Assembly (NCBI RefSeq): GCF_013184495.1
Contig: NZ_JAAOIY010000003.1
Location: 186,001 to 250,000 of the forward strand
Length of the DNA: 64,000 nt
From: Sporosarcina jiandibaonis
GTDB taxonomy: Bacteria; Bacillota; Bacilli; Bacillales_A; Planococcaceae
Direction: 5' to 3'
Below are positions 1 through 8,500 of this stretch, one piece after another. The notes beneath the pieces are model-generated. The model ran no database searches. It worked only from the letters and a program-made list of their open reading frames with translations, and had not been told where the DNA came from. The translations under genes and the position numbers were made by a program. How positions within the stretch are numbered: position 1 is the first letter of the stretch; each line of letters starts with the position of its first letter.

Positions 1-2
1 TA

Positions 3-1076
3 TCGATTAGCAAGCCAACTATCTCAAAGCTAGTCGATGAATTGATCAGTGAAGGATGGTTCAGTGAAAAAGAAAGTTCGAGTTCAAGTTCATCAGGCGG
101 GAGAAGATCTTTCCAGATTTATTTTAATAATAATGCAAAATATATAGTCGGTGTAGATATCGGTGGAACTTCGGTAGAGATAGCGGTTATGAATCTAGCT
201 GGTGACATCTTAGAGAAGTCTGTATTTTCTACACAGGAGCAAATATCAAAGAATCTCGTTCAGGTGCTTGCCGACAACATCACATCGCTAATAACAAAAA
301 GCGGCTTGGAAAACAATCAGATTATGGGGGCGGGAATCGGCATCCCGGGTATAACAGACGTTCGCGAGGGAATCGTTGTCGATGCCCCGAGTCTGGGATG
401 GAAACAGTACCCTTTCCTGGAGAAGATGCATAAATTTTTGCCATTTCCAGTTTACGTCGACAACGATGTGAATGTTGCAGCGCTAGGTGAGCAATGGAAA
501 GGCGCGGGACGTGATAAGAGCAATATCTTGCAGATTACACTTGGTACAGGGATAGGTTGCGGAATGATCATTAATGGACAGTTGTATCGCGGTTCCTCGT
601 TTGCCGCCGGCGAAATCGGTTATATGGTGACAGACAAGCATGCAGCGGAAAAAGCCTATGACAGCGCCTTTTCAGGATACGGTTTTCTGGACAGTCATGT
701 CGGCGGTCCATCTATTACAAAAAGAATGTTGAAACATTTGAGAGCGAGTGAAAATGAATCGGATGATTGGCCAGCTAAAAGGATTTTCGAGCTGGCGATT
801 GCCGGCGATAAAAAAGCTCAGAATATCATTGATGATGCATTATCTCATCTTGCTTTTGCTTTAATCAATATAATATCAATCGTCAACCCGGAATGCGTAA
901 TTTTAGGCGGTGGCATATCGAAGTCCATGCATCATTTTCTACCTGAAATCATATCTACAATCGATAAGCATTTGCCGATTGAAACAATGGTCACGATTAC
1001 TAAACTGGATAATGTTTCGGTTTTAGGGGCGGGATATTTGGTTTTACATGAGCATGATTCAATCTTGAAGGTTTGA
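3..1076 (+). CDS. ROK-family transcriptional regulator / sugar kinase-like protein (5' truncated by window edge)
   Basis: The frame is open from base 3, and its first residues (SISKPTISKLVDEL) read as the recognition part of a winged helix, so the true start lies before the window and the TTG at 42 is not the start. A serine-rich linker follows, then the ROK ATPase-like fold: the DIGGT phosphate loop near visible residue 52, the LGTGIGCG segment and the GEIGY motif. The zinc cluster CxCGxxGC usual after GEIGY is absent; that stretch has no cysteine. The family includes xylose and N-acetylglucosamine repressors. It lies 56 bp upstream of a sugar ABC transporter operon and probably controls it. 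The sugar is unknown. Confidence 0.9.
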   Translation, partial: SISKPTISKLVDELISEGWFSEKESSSSSSSGGRRSFQIYFNNNAKYIVGVDIGGTSVEIAVMNLAGDILEKSVFSTQEQISKNLVQVLADNITSLITKSGLENNQIMGAGIGIPGITDVREGIVVDAPSLGWKQYPFLEKMHKFLPFPVYVDNDVNVAALGEQWKGAGRDKSNILQITLGTGIGCGMIINGQLYRGSSFAAGEIGYMVTDKHAAEKAYDSAFSGYGFLDSHVGGPSITKRMLKHLRASENESDDWPAKRIFELAIAGDKKAQNIIDDALSHLAFALINIISIVNPECVILGGGISKSMHHFLPEIISTIDKHLPIETMVTITKLDNVSVLGAGYLVLHEHDSILKV

Positions 1077-1132
1077 ACTAGTTATTAAAGTGACATTAGT
1101 CCTTTAAAATAATTAAAAAGAGGGGGATTTAC

Positions 1133-2449
1133 ATGTTAAAAAAATGGTGGCTCGGTTTAGTGGCTTTTGGATTATTATCCGTATTGCTGGTTGCCTGTTC
1201 AAGCGACAAAGAATCAACTGACAAAGTTCCAACTGATGATGAGAAAGGGTCCGGCGAAGAAATCGTATTGGAGTATTGGCAGTACGCTTTTGATGCAAAG
1301 GTTAAATTGATGGATGAGCTGATTGAGGAATTCGAAGCGAATAACCCTGGTATCAAGGTAAAGCAGACAAATTTTCCTTATGATCAATACAATGAAAAGG
1401 TAGCTGCACAAGTACCGGCAGGGAAAGGTCCGGACGTGATCAACTTATTCTACGGATGGGTTCCGAAGTATGTTGATTCTGGCTATTTACAGCCATTGCC
1501 TCAAGATGCATTCCCGCATGATGAAATTGAGAGTGAATTTTTCCCATTAGTTGAGGCGACTAAACTCGATGGCGAATATTGGACAATTCCAACTGCGGTA
1601 AGAACGCTCGCATTGTTTTATAACAAAGATCTTTTCGAAGAGGCCGGACTAGATCCTGATTCTCCGCCTAAAGATTGGGATGAGTTGCAGGAGTACGCAG
1701 AGAAATTGACGAAAGCTGATGGCAAAGGAAGACTTGAGCAATCAGGTATGGCATGGGAACCTTCACAACAAGGACATCAGTGGTTGCGTGACGGTTTGAC
1801 TCGCCAAGCTGGTGGAGAAGTATTGAGCGAAGATAAGAAATCAGTTGTTTGGGGAGATGATTCAGCGGGTCTGGAAGCATTTAAATACTGGTTGAGCTTC
1901 CCGACAGATTTAGGTACTTCTGAAGTAGGATTCTATACAGACGATGTAACAGCTTTCCTGACCGAAAAAGCAGCGATGAATGTTGATGGTTCTTTCCGTA
2001 TCGGCACGATAAAAAGTGATGCGCCAGACTTGAATTATGCTGTTGCTCCGCTTCCTGGAAATAAAAAGCAATCCACAAACGCATCATTCTGGACAAATGG
2101 AATCACTGCAAAAGTTGAAGGAGAGAAACTGGATGCGGCAACTAAATTCCTTAAATTCCTGACAAGCAAGGAAGTTATGGAAAAATGGATTGATGCAACT
2201 GGTGAACTACCTGCAAAAGAAGAGGTTGCGATGCAGGATAAATATGTCAACGATGAGGTTTATGGAGCATTCATCAACTCGTTGCCATTTGCAAATGCAC
2301 ATTTCTTTGTAGATGAAACTGAGGAACGCCAGCTTGTAATCGATGCAGCAGACAAAGTATTGCTGCAAGGGATGGACGTAGAAGAAGCATATAATGAATT
2401 AGTAGAAGAGACAAAGAAACTTCATGAAAATTATTGGAGCAATAAATAG
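1133..2449 (+). CDS. Sugar ABC transporter substrate-binding lipoprotein (family 1)
   Basis: A 438-residue extracytoplasmic solute-binding protein. It has a lysine-containing signal peptide ending in a lipobox (LLVAC, Cys22), so it should be lipid-anchored outside the membrane. The fold resembles maltose/oligosaccharide binding proteins: a VLEYWQYAF opening strand, the KGPDVINL region and C-terminal helices. A strong AGAGGGGG site precedes the ATG. It heads an operon with two permease genes, separated from them by a perfect hairpin at 2457-2486. No ATP-binding subunit is encoded here, so a shared MsmX-type ATPase elsewhere is inferred. The ligand cannot be read from sequence; the flanking ROK regulator and PIG-L deacetylase hint at an amino sugar or glycan fragment. 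Confidence 0.9.
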   Translation: MLKKWWLGLVAFGLLSVLLVACSSDKESTDKVPTDDEKGSGEEIVLEYWQYAFDAKVKLMDELIEEFEANNPGIKVKQTNFPYDQYNEKVAAQVPAGKGPDVINLFYGWVPKYVDSGYLQPLPQDAFPHDEIESEFFPLVEATKLDGEYWTIPTAVRTLALFYNKDLFEEAGLDPDSPPKDWDELQEYAEKLTKADGKGRLEQSGMAWEPSQQGHQWLRDGLTRQAGGEVLSEDKKSVVWGDDSAGLEAFKYWLSFPTDLGTSEVGFYTDDVTAFLTEKAAMNVDGSFRIGTIKSDAPDLNYAVAPLPGNKKQSTNASFWTNGITAKVEGEKLDAATKFLKFLTSKEVMEKWIDATGELPAKEEVAMQDKYVNDEVYGAFINSLPFANAHFFVDETEERQLVIDAADKVLLQGMDVEEAYNELVEETKKLHENYWSNK

Positions 2450-2456
2450 AAAAATG

Positions 2457-2486
2457 GAACCAAAGGTTATTCGTAACCTTTGGTTC
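2457..2486 (+). promoter_or_regulatory. Perfect 13-bp intercistronic hairpin with TTCG loop
   Basis: Bases 2457-2469 pair exactly with 2474-2486 around a TTCG tetraloop. It starts 8 bases after the binding-protein stop and ends 24 bases before the permease start. There is no T-run after it, so it is not a standard terminator. Hairpins here in sugar ABC operons commonly stabilise the binding-protein mRNA and lower permease expression; that role is inferred. Confidence 0.75.
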
Positions 2487-2509
2487 TATCAACTATTAGG
2501 AGGTGCGAA

Positions 2510-3460
2510 GTGAAGAATCATTCTGCATCGAGCAAGAAAATACAGAAGACATCTTTGATAGGGAAGTTCAGAGGAAATGTAAAGTATCAAAAATACCTTT
2601 TTGTCTATACTTGTCTATTGCTCCCGATATTATTTTTTCTTGGCATTCGCATACTTCCTACGTTATTCACATTTAACGTGGGTTTTAGGGATTGGAATTT
2701 GCTGGCGACAGGTGTAAAACCATTTATTGGGCTAGAAAATTACAAAGTGCTTATACAAGACAAAGTCTTTATCAAGTCCGCCCTGAACACATTGATCTAT
2801 ATTGTGTTAGGTGTTTCTGGACAATTGTTTTTCGGAATTGTCGTTGCGCTCCTGCTCCATAAAATAAATCGTTTTGTCGGTTTTTTCAGGGTGATTTATT
2901 TCATCCCCTATGTTACTAGTATTGTCGCAATCAGTTGGGTGTTTCAGTGGATCTTGATGAAAAATGGGATAATCAATGACTTATTAATAAAAATCGGTCT
3001 GTCGCCGCAGCCATTTTTGAACTCGCCGGATCAGGCAATATACATAATAATCGGCGCGATGATTTGGCAGGCTTTAGGTTTCCAAATGGTTCTGTTTCTA
3101 GCTGGACTAGAAAATATCCCCAAGATGCTTTATGAGGCTGCCGAGATTGACGGTGCAAGTCCTTGGCAAAAGTTCTGGCATGTGACGGTGCCGCTGTTGA
3201 ATCCGACTATTGTATTCTCGGCAGTAATCGGAAGCATCAACTTCATTCAAGTATCGTTTACACAAGTCATCAATATGAGTTCGGACGGCACTGGCGGACC
3301 GTTGAACTCGACAATGACGGTCGTGGTTTATATCTATCAGTTGGCATTCCGGAAGTTTGATATGGGACTTGCTTCGGCAGCGACCGTGATGTTATTTCTA
3401 TTCATTTTAGCCCTTACCTTATTTCAAATGAAGGTTCTGACCAAGAAGTTCGATTACTAG
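2510..3460 (+). CDS. Sugar ABC transporter permease (MalF/UgpA type)
   Basis: An integral membrane permease of about 316 residues for the importer encoded by its neighbours. The GTG at 2510 is chosen because AGGAGG sits 7 bases before it; the longer open frame back to 2480 would place that site inside the gene. Six membrane segments are visible, and the EAA loop reads YEAAEIDGASPWQKFWHVTVPLLNP near residue 210, the contact for the ATPase. It partners the permease starting 18 bp downstream. It should form the heterodimeric channel of a CUT1-type carbohydrate importer. Confidence 0.9.
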   Translation: MKNHSASSKKIQKTSLIGKFRGNVKYQKYLFVYTCLLLPILFFLGIRILPTLFTFNVGFRDWNLLATGVKPFIGLENYKVLIQDKVFIKSALNTLIYIVLGVSGQLFFGIVVALLLHKINRFVGFFRVIYFIPYVTSIVAISWVFQWILMKNGIINDLLIKIGLSPQPFLNSPDQAIYIIIGAMIWQALGFQMVLFLAGLENIPKMLYEAAEIDGASPWQKFWHVTVPLLNPTIVFSAVIGSINFIQVSFTQVINMSSDGTGGPLNSTMTVVVYIYQLAFRKFDMGLASAATVMLFLFILALTLFQMKVLTKKFDY

Positions 3461-3478
3461 AGAGGAGGATGGGAGAGA

Positions 3479-4288
3479 ATGAAAATTGGAAAGGTTTTAA
3501 CGTATCTCGCCTTGATACTGGGTTCCATTATTATGCTATTTCCATTTGTGTGGATGGTTTCAACCTCTTTAAAATCACCAATCGACATCTTTAGCCTGGA
3601 TATTATACCGGAAAACATAACCTTCAGTAACTACATTAAAGTTATGGAAGAGAGTTTATTCGCTAAGTGGTTTTTGAACAGTTTAATCATTGCGGTCGTA
3701 ACGACGATAAGTGTTGCATTTTTTGATACGCTCGTCGGCTATATCATTGCCAAGTTCTCCTTTGTCGGTCGCGGTGTACTGTTCATTCTCATATTAAGTA
3801 CGCTGATGGTTCCGACGGAAATGCTTATTATTCCGTGGTATATGATGAGTTCAGATTTTGGATGGACGGACACGTACTGGGGAATCTTGTTTCCGGGACT
3901 CATGACTGGATTCGGCGTATTTCTGATGAGGCAATTCATGGAGCAGATTCCTGATGATTTATTGAACGCGGCACGTGTTGACGGCATGAATGAATTCATG
4001 ATATTTTTCAAGATCGCCATTCCACAGGTTTGGCCGGCACTGGCTGCTTTAAGTATTTTCACATTCCTCGGAAACTGGAACGCATTCCTCTGGCCGTTGA
4101 TCGTTATCGAATCTGAAGCACTCCGAACGCTGCCTGTCGGTCTATCCTTCTTCTCGTCGGGGGAAGCAGAGTCGCAGTGGCATTTGATCATGACAGGTTC
4201 TACCATAGCGGTAATTCCGTTAATCTTGGTATTCATCCTTTTACAGCGTCATATCATATCAGGAATCACTTTGACGGGAATGAAATGA
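3479..4288 (+). CDS. Sugar ABC transporter permease (MalG/UgpE type)
   Basis: The second membrane subunit (269 residues) of the importer. An AGAGGAGG site lies just upstream of the ATG. The EAA motif appears as LLNAARVDGMNEFMIFFKIAIPQVWP near residue 165, and the C-terminus ends ISGITLTGMK, typical of MalG-type subunits. It is the last gene of the ROK-SBP-permease-permease run and is closed by a strong hairpin shared with the convergent deacetylase gene. It is expected to work with an ATPase encoded outside this locus. Confidence 0.9.
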   Translation: MKIGKVLTYLALILGSIIMLFPFVWMVSTSLKSPIDIFSLDIIPENITFSNYIKVMEESLFAKWFLNSLIIAVVTTISVAFFDTLVGYIIAKFSFVGRGVLFILILSTLMVPTEMLIIPWYMMSSDFGWTDTYWGILFPGLMTGFGVFLMRQFMEQIPDDLLNAARVDGMNEFMIFFKIAIPQVWPALAALSIFTFLGNWNAFLWPLIVIESEALRTLPVGLSFFSSGEAESQWHLIMTGSTIAVIPLILVFILLQRHIISGITLTGMK

Positions 4289-4297
4289 TATTTACAT

Positions 4298-4339
4298 AAA
4301 AATAGCCTCTAAGGTTTTCACACCTTGAAGGCTATTTTT
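4298..4339. terminator. Bidirectional terminator between sugar importer and PIG-L gene
   Basis: A 10-bp AT-flanked stem (AAAAATAGCC / GGCTATTTTT) with a second inner paired block AAGGT/ACCTT. It has A-runs and T-runs on both sides, so it can end transcription from both convergent genes. Confidence 0.85.
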
Positions 4340-4347
4340 AATGATGA

Positions 4348-6852
4348 TTAATTATCTTCGATGCCATAACTGATCAAATTCGTGAAAATTCGGTAGCCGC
4401 CAGGGACTTGATTATCGATTTGGCGATAGAAGACGAGGTTTGTGTACAAGTAAGTACCTTCACCATACTCAGCCATTAATATCCCCCCTGTGAATGGATC
4501 TTCATCTGGATCGGCCATGCTCACAAATGTTTCATAACGGTCGTCCCAATTCATCGGGAAGTAGAGACCGCGTTCTTGCACCCAATTATCCCAATCATTG
4601 CTTGTAATGTTATTCGGATAATTAAACAGCATATGTTCCGGCTGTGTCATGGTGACTTCGGCAGTTTCGTCAGTTACGCGCCAACGAATCGACGGATTGC
4701 CAATTTCTAAGTGATATGGAGCAGATGTCTGTGTATCCCAATTGTCTCCTGGTTTATGGTATTGAACAACCAAGTGTCCGCCGTTCTCGACGTATTCATG
4801 CAAACGGTCATTGTTCTGGACGAGATCTGCGCGTGACAGATTCGCTCTGATTCCTGTGACAATCGTATCGTATACAGATAAATCTCCTGAAGCAAGATCT
4901 ACCTCCGTGAGCTTTGTAATGTCAAATCCTGCATTCTTGAAATCATCGGCTATTGTGTCAAATCCACTTTCGATATAACCAACCTTCAGATTATCCGGTT
5001 TCAATAGTTCGAATGCGACTCCATTAATAGCGGATGAATAAAGGAAATAGGAATCGTTGATATGATTGTACTTGATTTCCTGTACGGTGTTATCGAATGT
5101 TTTGCCCTTGGATGTTGCAAGGACGTCGATTGAAAAATCACCTTCTTCTATCTCATTGGCGGGGAAAATTGTGAAATCGACTGTTTTTTCTTCAAAACGT
5201 TCTGAAAAGCCGACTTCAATCTGTTCTGGTTCGCTTGTCCATCCCTCAGGAAGAGCTAAAGAGACGGATGCATTATTTTCACCATGGAAGTAATTTTTGA
5301 CGCTAACCGTTACTGGAACTTCTTCTTGTACATCAGCCGTATTAATCATCAAGTTGACTGGATTCGATGAAATGCTGATTTCCGGAAGGACGGCTACTGT
5401 GTTTTCAAGTTCCAGGACAGTTTCGGCTTTAGCGCCATTTTCTTTAAACGTGATTTTGGATTGAATAATCGACTCGTCATATGGATGAAAATATAATTCA
5501 TCTTCTGGGACTGTAATGTTAAAATTGACTGTTTTTGATTCGTTCGGTTTTAAGTGTTGTATTTCTTCTTGTGTATTAATCTGCCAGTTTTCCGGTGCCA
5601 AGAGGGATGGTTCGATATGTTTGATCATCTCGTCACCTTCGTTGGTGATCGTCATACTGACCGTTGTATTTTCTCCTTGCGTCAATACATCTGAAGCAAT
5701 CGCAGTTTCAACTTTCAAGCTTGAGGAAACAAAACTTACTTGTTGTAATTGTTCTTCTTTTAATTCTAATTTATGGAGCAAATCATTTTTCAGAGAAGCT
5801 TCTATTTTAGTCTTTTGAGTTTCTGCGATAAGCTTCTGAATATCTTTTAAAGCCTTTTGCGATTTTGATAAAATCAAGTCGCGTTCAGGATAAAGCTCAA
5901 TAATATCATCTAGTTCCTTTTGTAGATTTTGCAAATGAATGCTTAAGTTATTATGCGGTACAACTTGTGCCCAATCATTCAAGTTATACGGAATTCCGGC
6001 AAAGAGATCGTTGCTCTCGGCTTGTACCGAATCATGGATTAGTTCTAAATGGGCTTGTCTAGGTTCAACAGGGAGGTCTCTACCCATTCCTTGACTCTTA
6101 TGCAAGTATCTTGATGCTTCGCCGAGCTGTGGATATGTCATTTGGTAGATTGGATCATAGTCGCCGATTTCAAGCGATATTGTGGCAGTGGCTCCCGATT
6201 CAGCGGGCAAATAGAGCTTTTTGATTTGCCAGACGGATAATCCTTCATCCAGCTGTTCTGGGAAAACGGATGGATCCGCCGCATCTTCAAATGCCTGGTC
6301 GCTTAAAATTGTAATTGCGCGATGATGCCCATGCTGGCTATCGACGTCACGGAAGGAAGGCATGACAATATCCGGTTGATACGTTCGAATAAATCTAATT
6401 AACCGTTCATAGGTTACTTCTTCTCCCCATTTTTCTAGGGTCTCTTCAGGCGACTTGGAAAAACCGAAATCGTAGATCGGGTCCGATGTTGTTTCACTTA
6501 AATGATAGGCCTTCACGCCAGTGATTTTGGCTGCCTCTATCATTTCATTGGTTCTGATGATTCCAAGACCGTCGCCGAGCTCTGTGCCGATTTCATTCTG
6601 GCCGCCTTCACCGCGATTGGCAATGACACTCGCTGACTTGACGCCAAGCCCTCTTGATAAATAGGCGAGCAGGTCACTTCGCTCATCATCCGGATGTGCA
6701 CCGGTATTTAGAAATGTGACGGTTGTACTGAGCGGCTTTACTGCGTTCCATAAATCCACATCTGGAACCGGCTGGTTATCTGCCTTCCCAAGGAGGGGAG
6801 TCATCGACAGCAACAACAAGAGAGACGCCATTATTTTGAAAAGTTTTCTCAT
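4348..6852 (-). CDS. Secreted PIG-L family deacetylase with NEW3-like domains and C-terminal ThuA/GATase-like domain
   Basis: About 834 residues, starting at the ATG at 6852, which has AAAGGGG eight bases upstream; the in-frame ATG at 6870 overlaps that site. A signal peptide (MRKLFKIMASLLLLLS, then polar) directs export. The PIG-L/LmbE domain shows the zinc motif AHPDDE near residue 50 and a second metal-binding HGHH near 155; known members remove N-acetyl groups from GlcNAc-containing substrates. The middle has two Ig-like blocks resembling NEW3 alpha-galactosidase-associated domains (about 390-590), and the C-terminal third resembles a ThuA or glutamine-amidotransferase-like fold. Convergent with the sugar importer. 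The substrate is unknown; an acetylated surface glycan is a reasonable guess. Confidence 0.82.
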   Translation of the reverse strand: MRKLFKIMASLLLLLSMTPLLGKADNQPVPDVDLWNAVKPLSTTVTFLNTGAHPDDERSDLLAYLSRGLGVKSASVIANRGEGGQNEIGTELGDGLGIIRTNEMIEAAKITGVKAYHLSETTSDPIYDFGFSKSPEETLEKWGEEVTYERLIRFIRTYQPDIVMPSFRDVDSQHGHHRAITILSDQAFEDAADPSVFPEQLDEGLSVWQIKKLYLPAESGATATISLEIGDYDPIYQMTYPQLGEASRYLHKSQGMGRDLPVEPRQAHLELIHDSVQAESNDLFAGIPYNLNDWAQVVPHNNLSIHLQNLQKELDDIIELYPERDLILSKSQKALKDIQKLIAETQKTKIEASLKNDLLHKLELKEEQLQQVSFVSSSLKVETAIASDVLTQGENTTVSMTITNEGDEMIKHIEPSLLAPENWQINTQEEIQHLKPNESKTVNFNITVPEDELYFHPYDESIIQSKITFKENGAKAETVLELENTVAVLPEISISSNPVNLMINTADVQEEVPVTVSVKNYFHGENNASVSLALPEGWTSEPEQIEVGFSERFEEKTVDFTIFPANEIEEGDFSIDVLATSKGKTFDNTVQEIKYNHINDSYFLYSSAINGVAFELLKPDNLKVGYIESGFDTIADDFKNAGFDITKLTEVDLASGDLSVYDTIVTGIRANLSRADLVQNNDRLHEYVENGGHLVVQYHKPGDNWDTQTSAPYHLEIGNPSIRWRVTDETAEVTMTQPEHMLFNYPNNITSNDWDNWVQERGLYFPMNWDDRYETFVSMADPDEDPFTGGILMAEYGEGTYLYTNLVFYRQIDNQVPGGYRIFTNLISYGIEDN

Positions 6853-6917
6853 TATTGTAACCCCTTTCATTATTTTGTTAGCAAATGAAATTGTACAATG
6901 ATGATAATTTCTTACAT

Positions 6918-6936
6918 GTTAGTAAAGTTAACTAAC
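6918..6936. promoter_or_regulatory. Near-palindromic operator candidate upstream of the PIG-L gene
   Basis: GTTAGTAAAGTTAACTAAC is a 19-bp dyad with 8 of 9 pairs matching, 66 bp upstream of the deacetylase start. TTAGT...ACTAA half-sites recall XylR/ROK operators, so the ROK protein at the window start is a candidate binder. This is inference. Confidence 0.5.
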
Positions 6937-7089
6937 CAAATATGTTATCATTCGCTTATGAGTCACTCTATCAATCCGCTTATATATTGTAAATATTATA
7001 AAGGTTCTATTTATTCACTCGGTGATTACCAGACAGTTATTGGTTTAATGGGGAGTAGGTCTTTAATTGTAGGTGGTTTTACTTCTGTT

Positions 7090-7142
7090 GGGATTTATTT
7101 CAATGATGAGGTGGTTACTTCTTCATCATTGAAATAAATTCC
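7090..7142. terminator. Long stem-loop downstream of the P450 gene
   Basis: A 17-bp perfect stem (7093-7109 with 7123-7139), extended by one wobble and two GC pairs to 20 bp, around a 13-base loop. It is 62 bp past the P450 stop. No clear T-run follows on either strand, so its terminator role is uncertain. Confidence 0.5.
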
Positions 7143-7203
7143 TCAAGCTAATTCTCTGCATCGTTTGGCAATAAACTCTTAGTATCTGCTCTTGCCTTAT
7201 ATA

Positions 7204-8442
7204 CTAAAGTTTACGAAACACAAATCTGCTTTTTGGTAAAGTTGGGAGTCGCACGTGATTTACGGATAAGTCTTGCCAATCAGGTACATCGTATTGCAAT
7301 TCATTCACCAGAAAGGAAAGCGATGATTTCATAATGACGACAGTCGCTTCTTCTCCAGGACAACGGTGGCCCGTATTTGGATCACCGCCGCCTTGAGGAA
7401 CAAAATCATATAAATCTTTTTTTCGGTCTGTAAATCGTTCTGGTTGAAATTCATATGGAGCGTCCCAAAGTTCTGGGTCGTGATTAACCCCGTACAAGTC
7501 GATTAAAACGGAGGTTCCTTTTTTGAACTGGAAACCTTTCCACTGAAAATCTTTACGAACCATTGCGCCAAGAAAAGGCGCGAAAGGGTAAAACCGGCGA
7601 ACTTCTTGGACGAACATTTCCAAGTATTTTCTGTCGCCATTTTTCAGTTTGTCTTTATAAACAGGGAAATCATGGAATGCAAGTGCTCCGAATGCGACGA
7701 ATCTCGCCACAGCAACAATCGGTCGAAGTATATTAATAAGTTCAACAGCCGCTATCTGCGTATTAAGATGATTTCCTTCTTCATCGCGGTGTGTTGCAAT
7801 TGTGTGGATTGCGGTCTTCTCATCCGCCGCCAATGTCCCGTTACGGAAACTCTCGATGATTGATTTTATCCAACTCTCGGTCCGTTGTCTTGCATTTTTT
7901 CCTTCTTGATAACGCGGTCCAACCCCGCCAATTGCGTCAATCATCGCTCCGAAATCATAGGCGCGACTTGATACTTCAGTCTCTTTCAATGGAACTCCAG
8001 CCCATAAACAAGCAACACGACATAAGATTTCTTCGGCTTCATCGAAAAGAATTATTTCTTCATGACTCTTCCACTGATCAGCTCTCAATCTCCATTGTTC
8101 GGTCGTAATCTCGCCGAGTCGTTTCAATGCGGATTCCGTCATAAGCGAAATGAACATCATTTTTCGTACTATATGCTTCTCGCCGTCCATAGTTTGTACG
8201 CCGTTTTGGCCAAAAAGTGTCTTTTGAATTCGTTTTGGAACTGCTCCTTCGCGTTGGAATAAATCTGAGTCGTAAAATAGGTTTACTGCCTCTTTCCCGG
8301 TCATGCAAATCATTTTCTTTCCCATCAACCTTGTTTCAAATACTTCTGTATTGAGTGCCTTGCATCTTTCGAGTATGTAAGGATATCCAGTCGTCAATAG
8401 ATTGAACGTATTGTCTATACCTTTATCTTTAGGCATTTCCAT
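7204..8442 (-). CDS. Cytochrome P450, CYP152 fatty-acid peroxygenase (P450-BSbeta-like)
   Basis: A 412-residue cytosolic P450 that should use hydrogen peroxide to hydroxylate fatty acids at the alpha/beta carbon. The heme-ligand loop reads GGGDPNTGHRCPGE (Cys near 363), and the I-helix carries LRPIVAVARF, where the family's Arg-Pro pair replaces the acid-alcohol pair of monooxygenases and binds the substrate carboxylate. In NGVQTMDGEKH the residue matching BSbeta position 85 is Gln, as in hydroxylating members; the alkene-forming OleT has His. The start has AAGGAG 11 bases upstream. It stands alone, with no redox partner nearby, as expected for a peroxygenase. Confidence 0.92.
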   Translation of the reverse strand: MEMPKDKGIDNTFNLLTTGYPYILERCKALNTEVFETRLMGKKMICMTGKEAVNLFYDSDLFQREGAVPKRIQKTLFGQNGVQTMDGEKHIVRKMMFISLMTESALKRLGEITTEQWRLRADQWKSHEEIILFDEAEEILCRVACLWAGVPLKETEVSSRAYDFGAMIDAIGGVGPRYQEGKNARQRTESWIKSIIESFRNGTLAADEKTAIHTIATHRDEEGNHLNTQIAAVELINILRPIVAVARFVAFGALAFHDFPVYKDKLKNGDRKYLEMFVQEVRRFYPFAPFLGAMVRKDFQWKGFQFKKGTSVLIDLYGVNHDPELWDAPYEFQPERFTDRKKDLYDFVPQGGGDPNTGHRCPGEEATVVIMKSSLSFLVNELQYDVPDWQDLSVNHVRLPTLPKSRFVFRKL

Positions 8443-8500
8443 GTTTGGTCCAGCTCCTTTTGAGGGTTATCTACAATACCATTCCCGATTCCTGAAACTT

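Larger units (their letters stand above)
6853..7203. other. Intergenic region: PIG-L upstream dyad and a long hairpin
   Basis: A 350-base gap between two minus-strand genes. It holds the PIG-L ribosome binding site, a 19-bp near-palindrome at 6918-6936, and a 20-bp-stem hairpin at 7090-7142. A 79-codon plus-strand open frame crosses it but has no recognisable product or good ribosome binding site. Confidence 0.6.

Noticed and set aside
1077..1132. ROK operator upstream of the binding-protein gene
   Set aside because: Only short, imperfect ACTA/TAGT arms; no dyad comparable to the one at 6918.
3739..4236. 165-codon minus-strand frame inside the second permease gene
   Set aside because: Antisense shadow of a well-supported membrane permease.
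6898..7137. 79-codon plus-strand open frame between PIG-L and P450 genes
   Set aside because: No ribosome binding site, no recognisable domain, and its end lies in the 20-bp hairpin.
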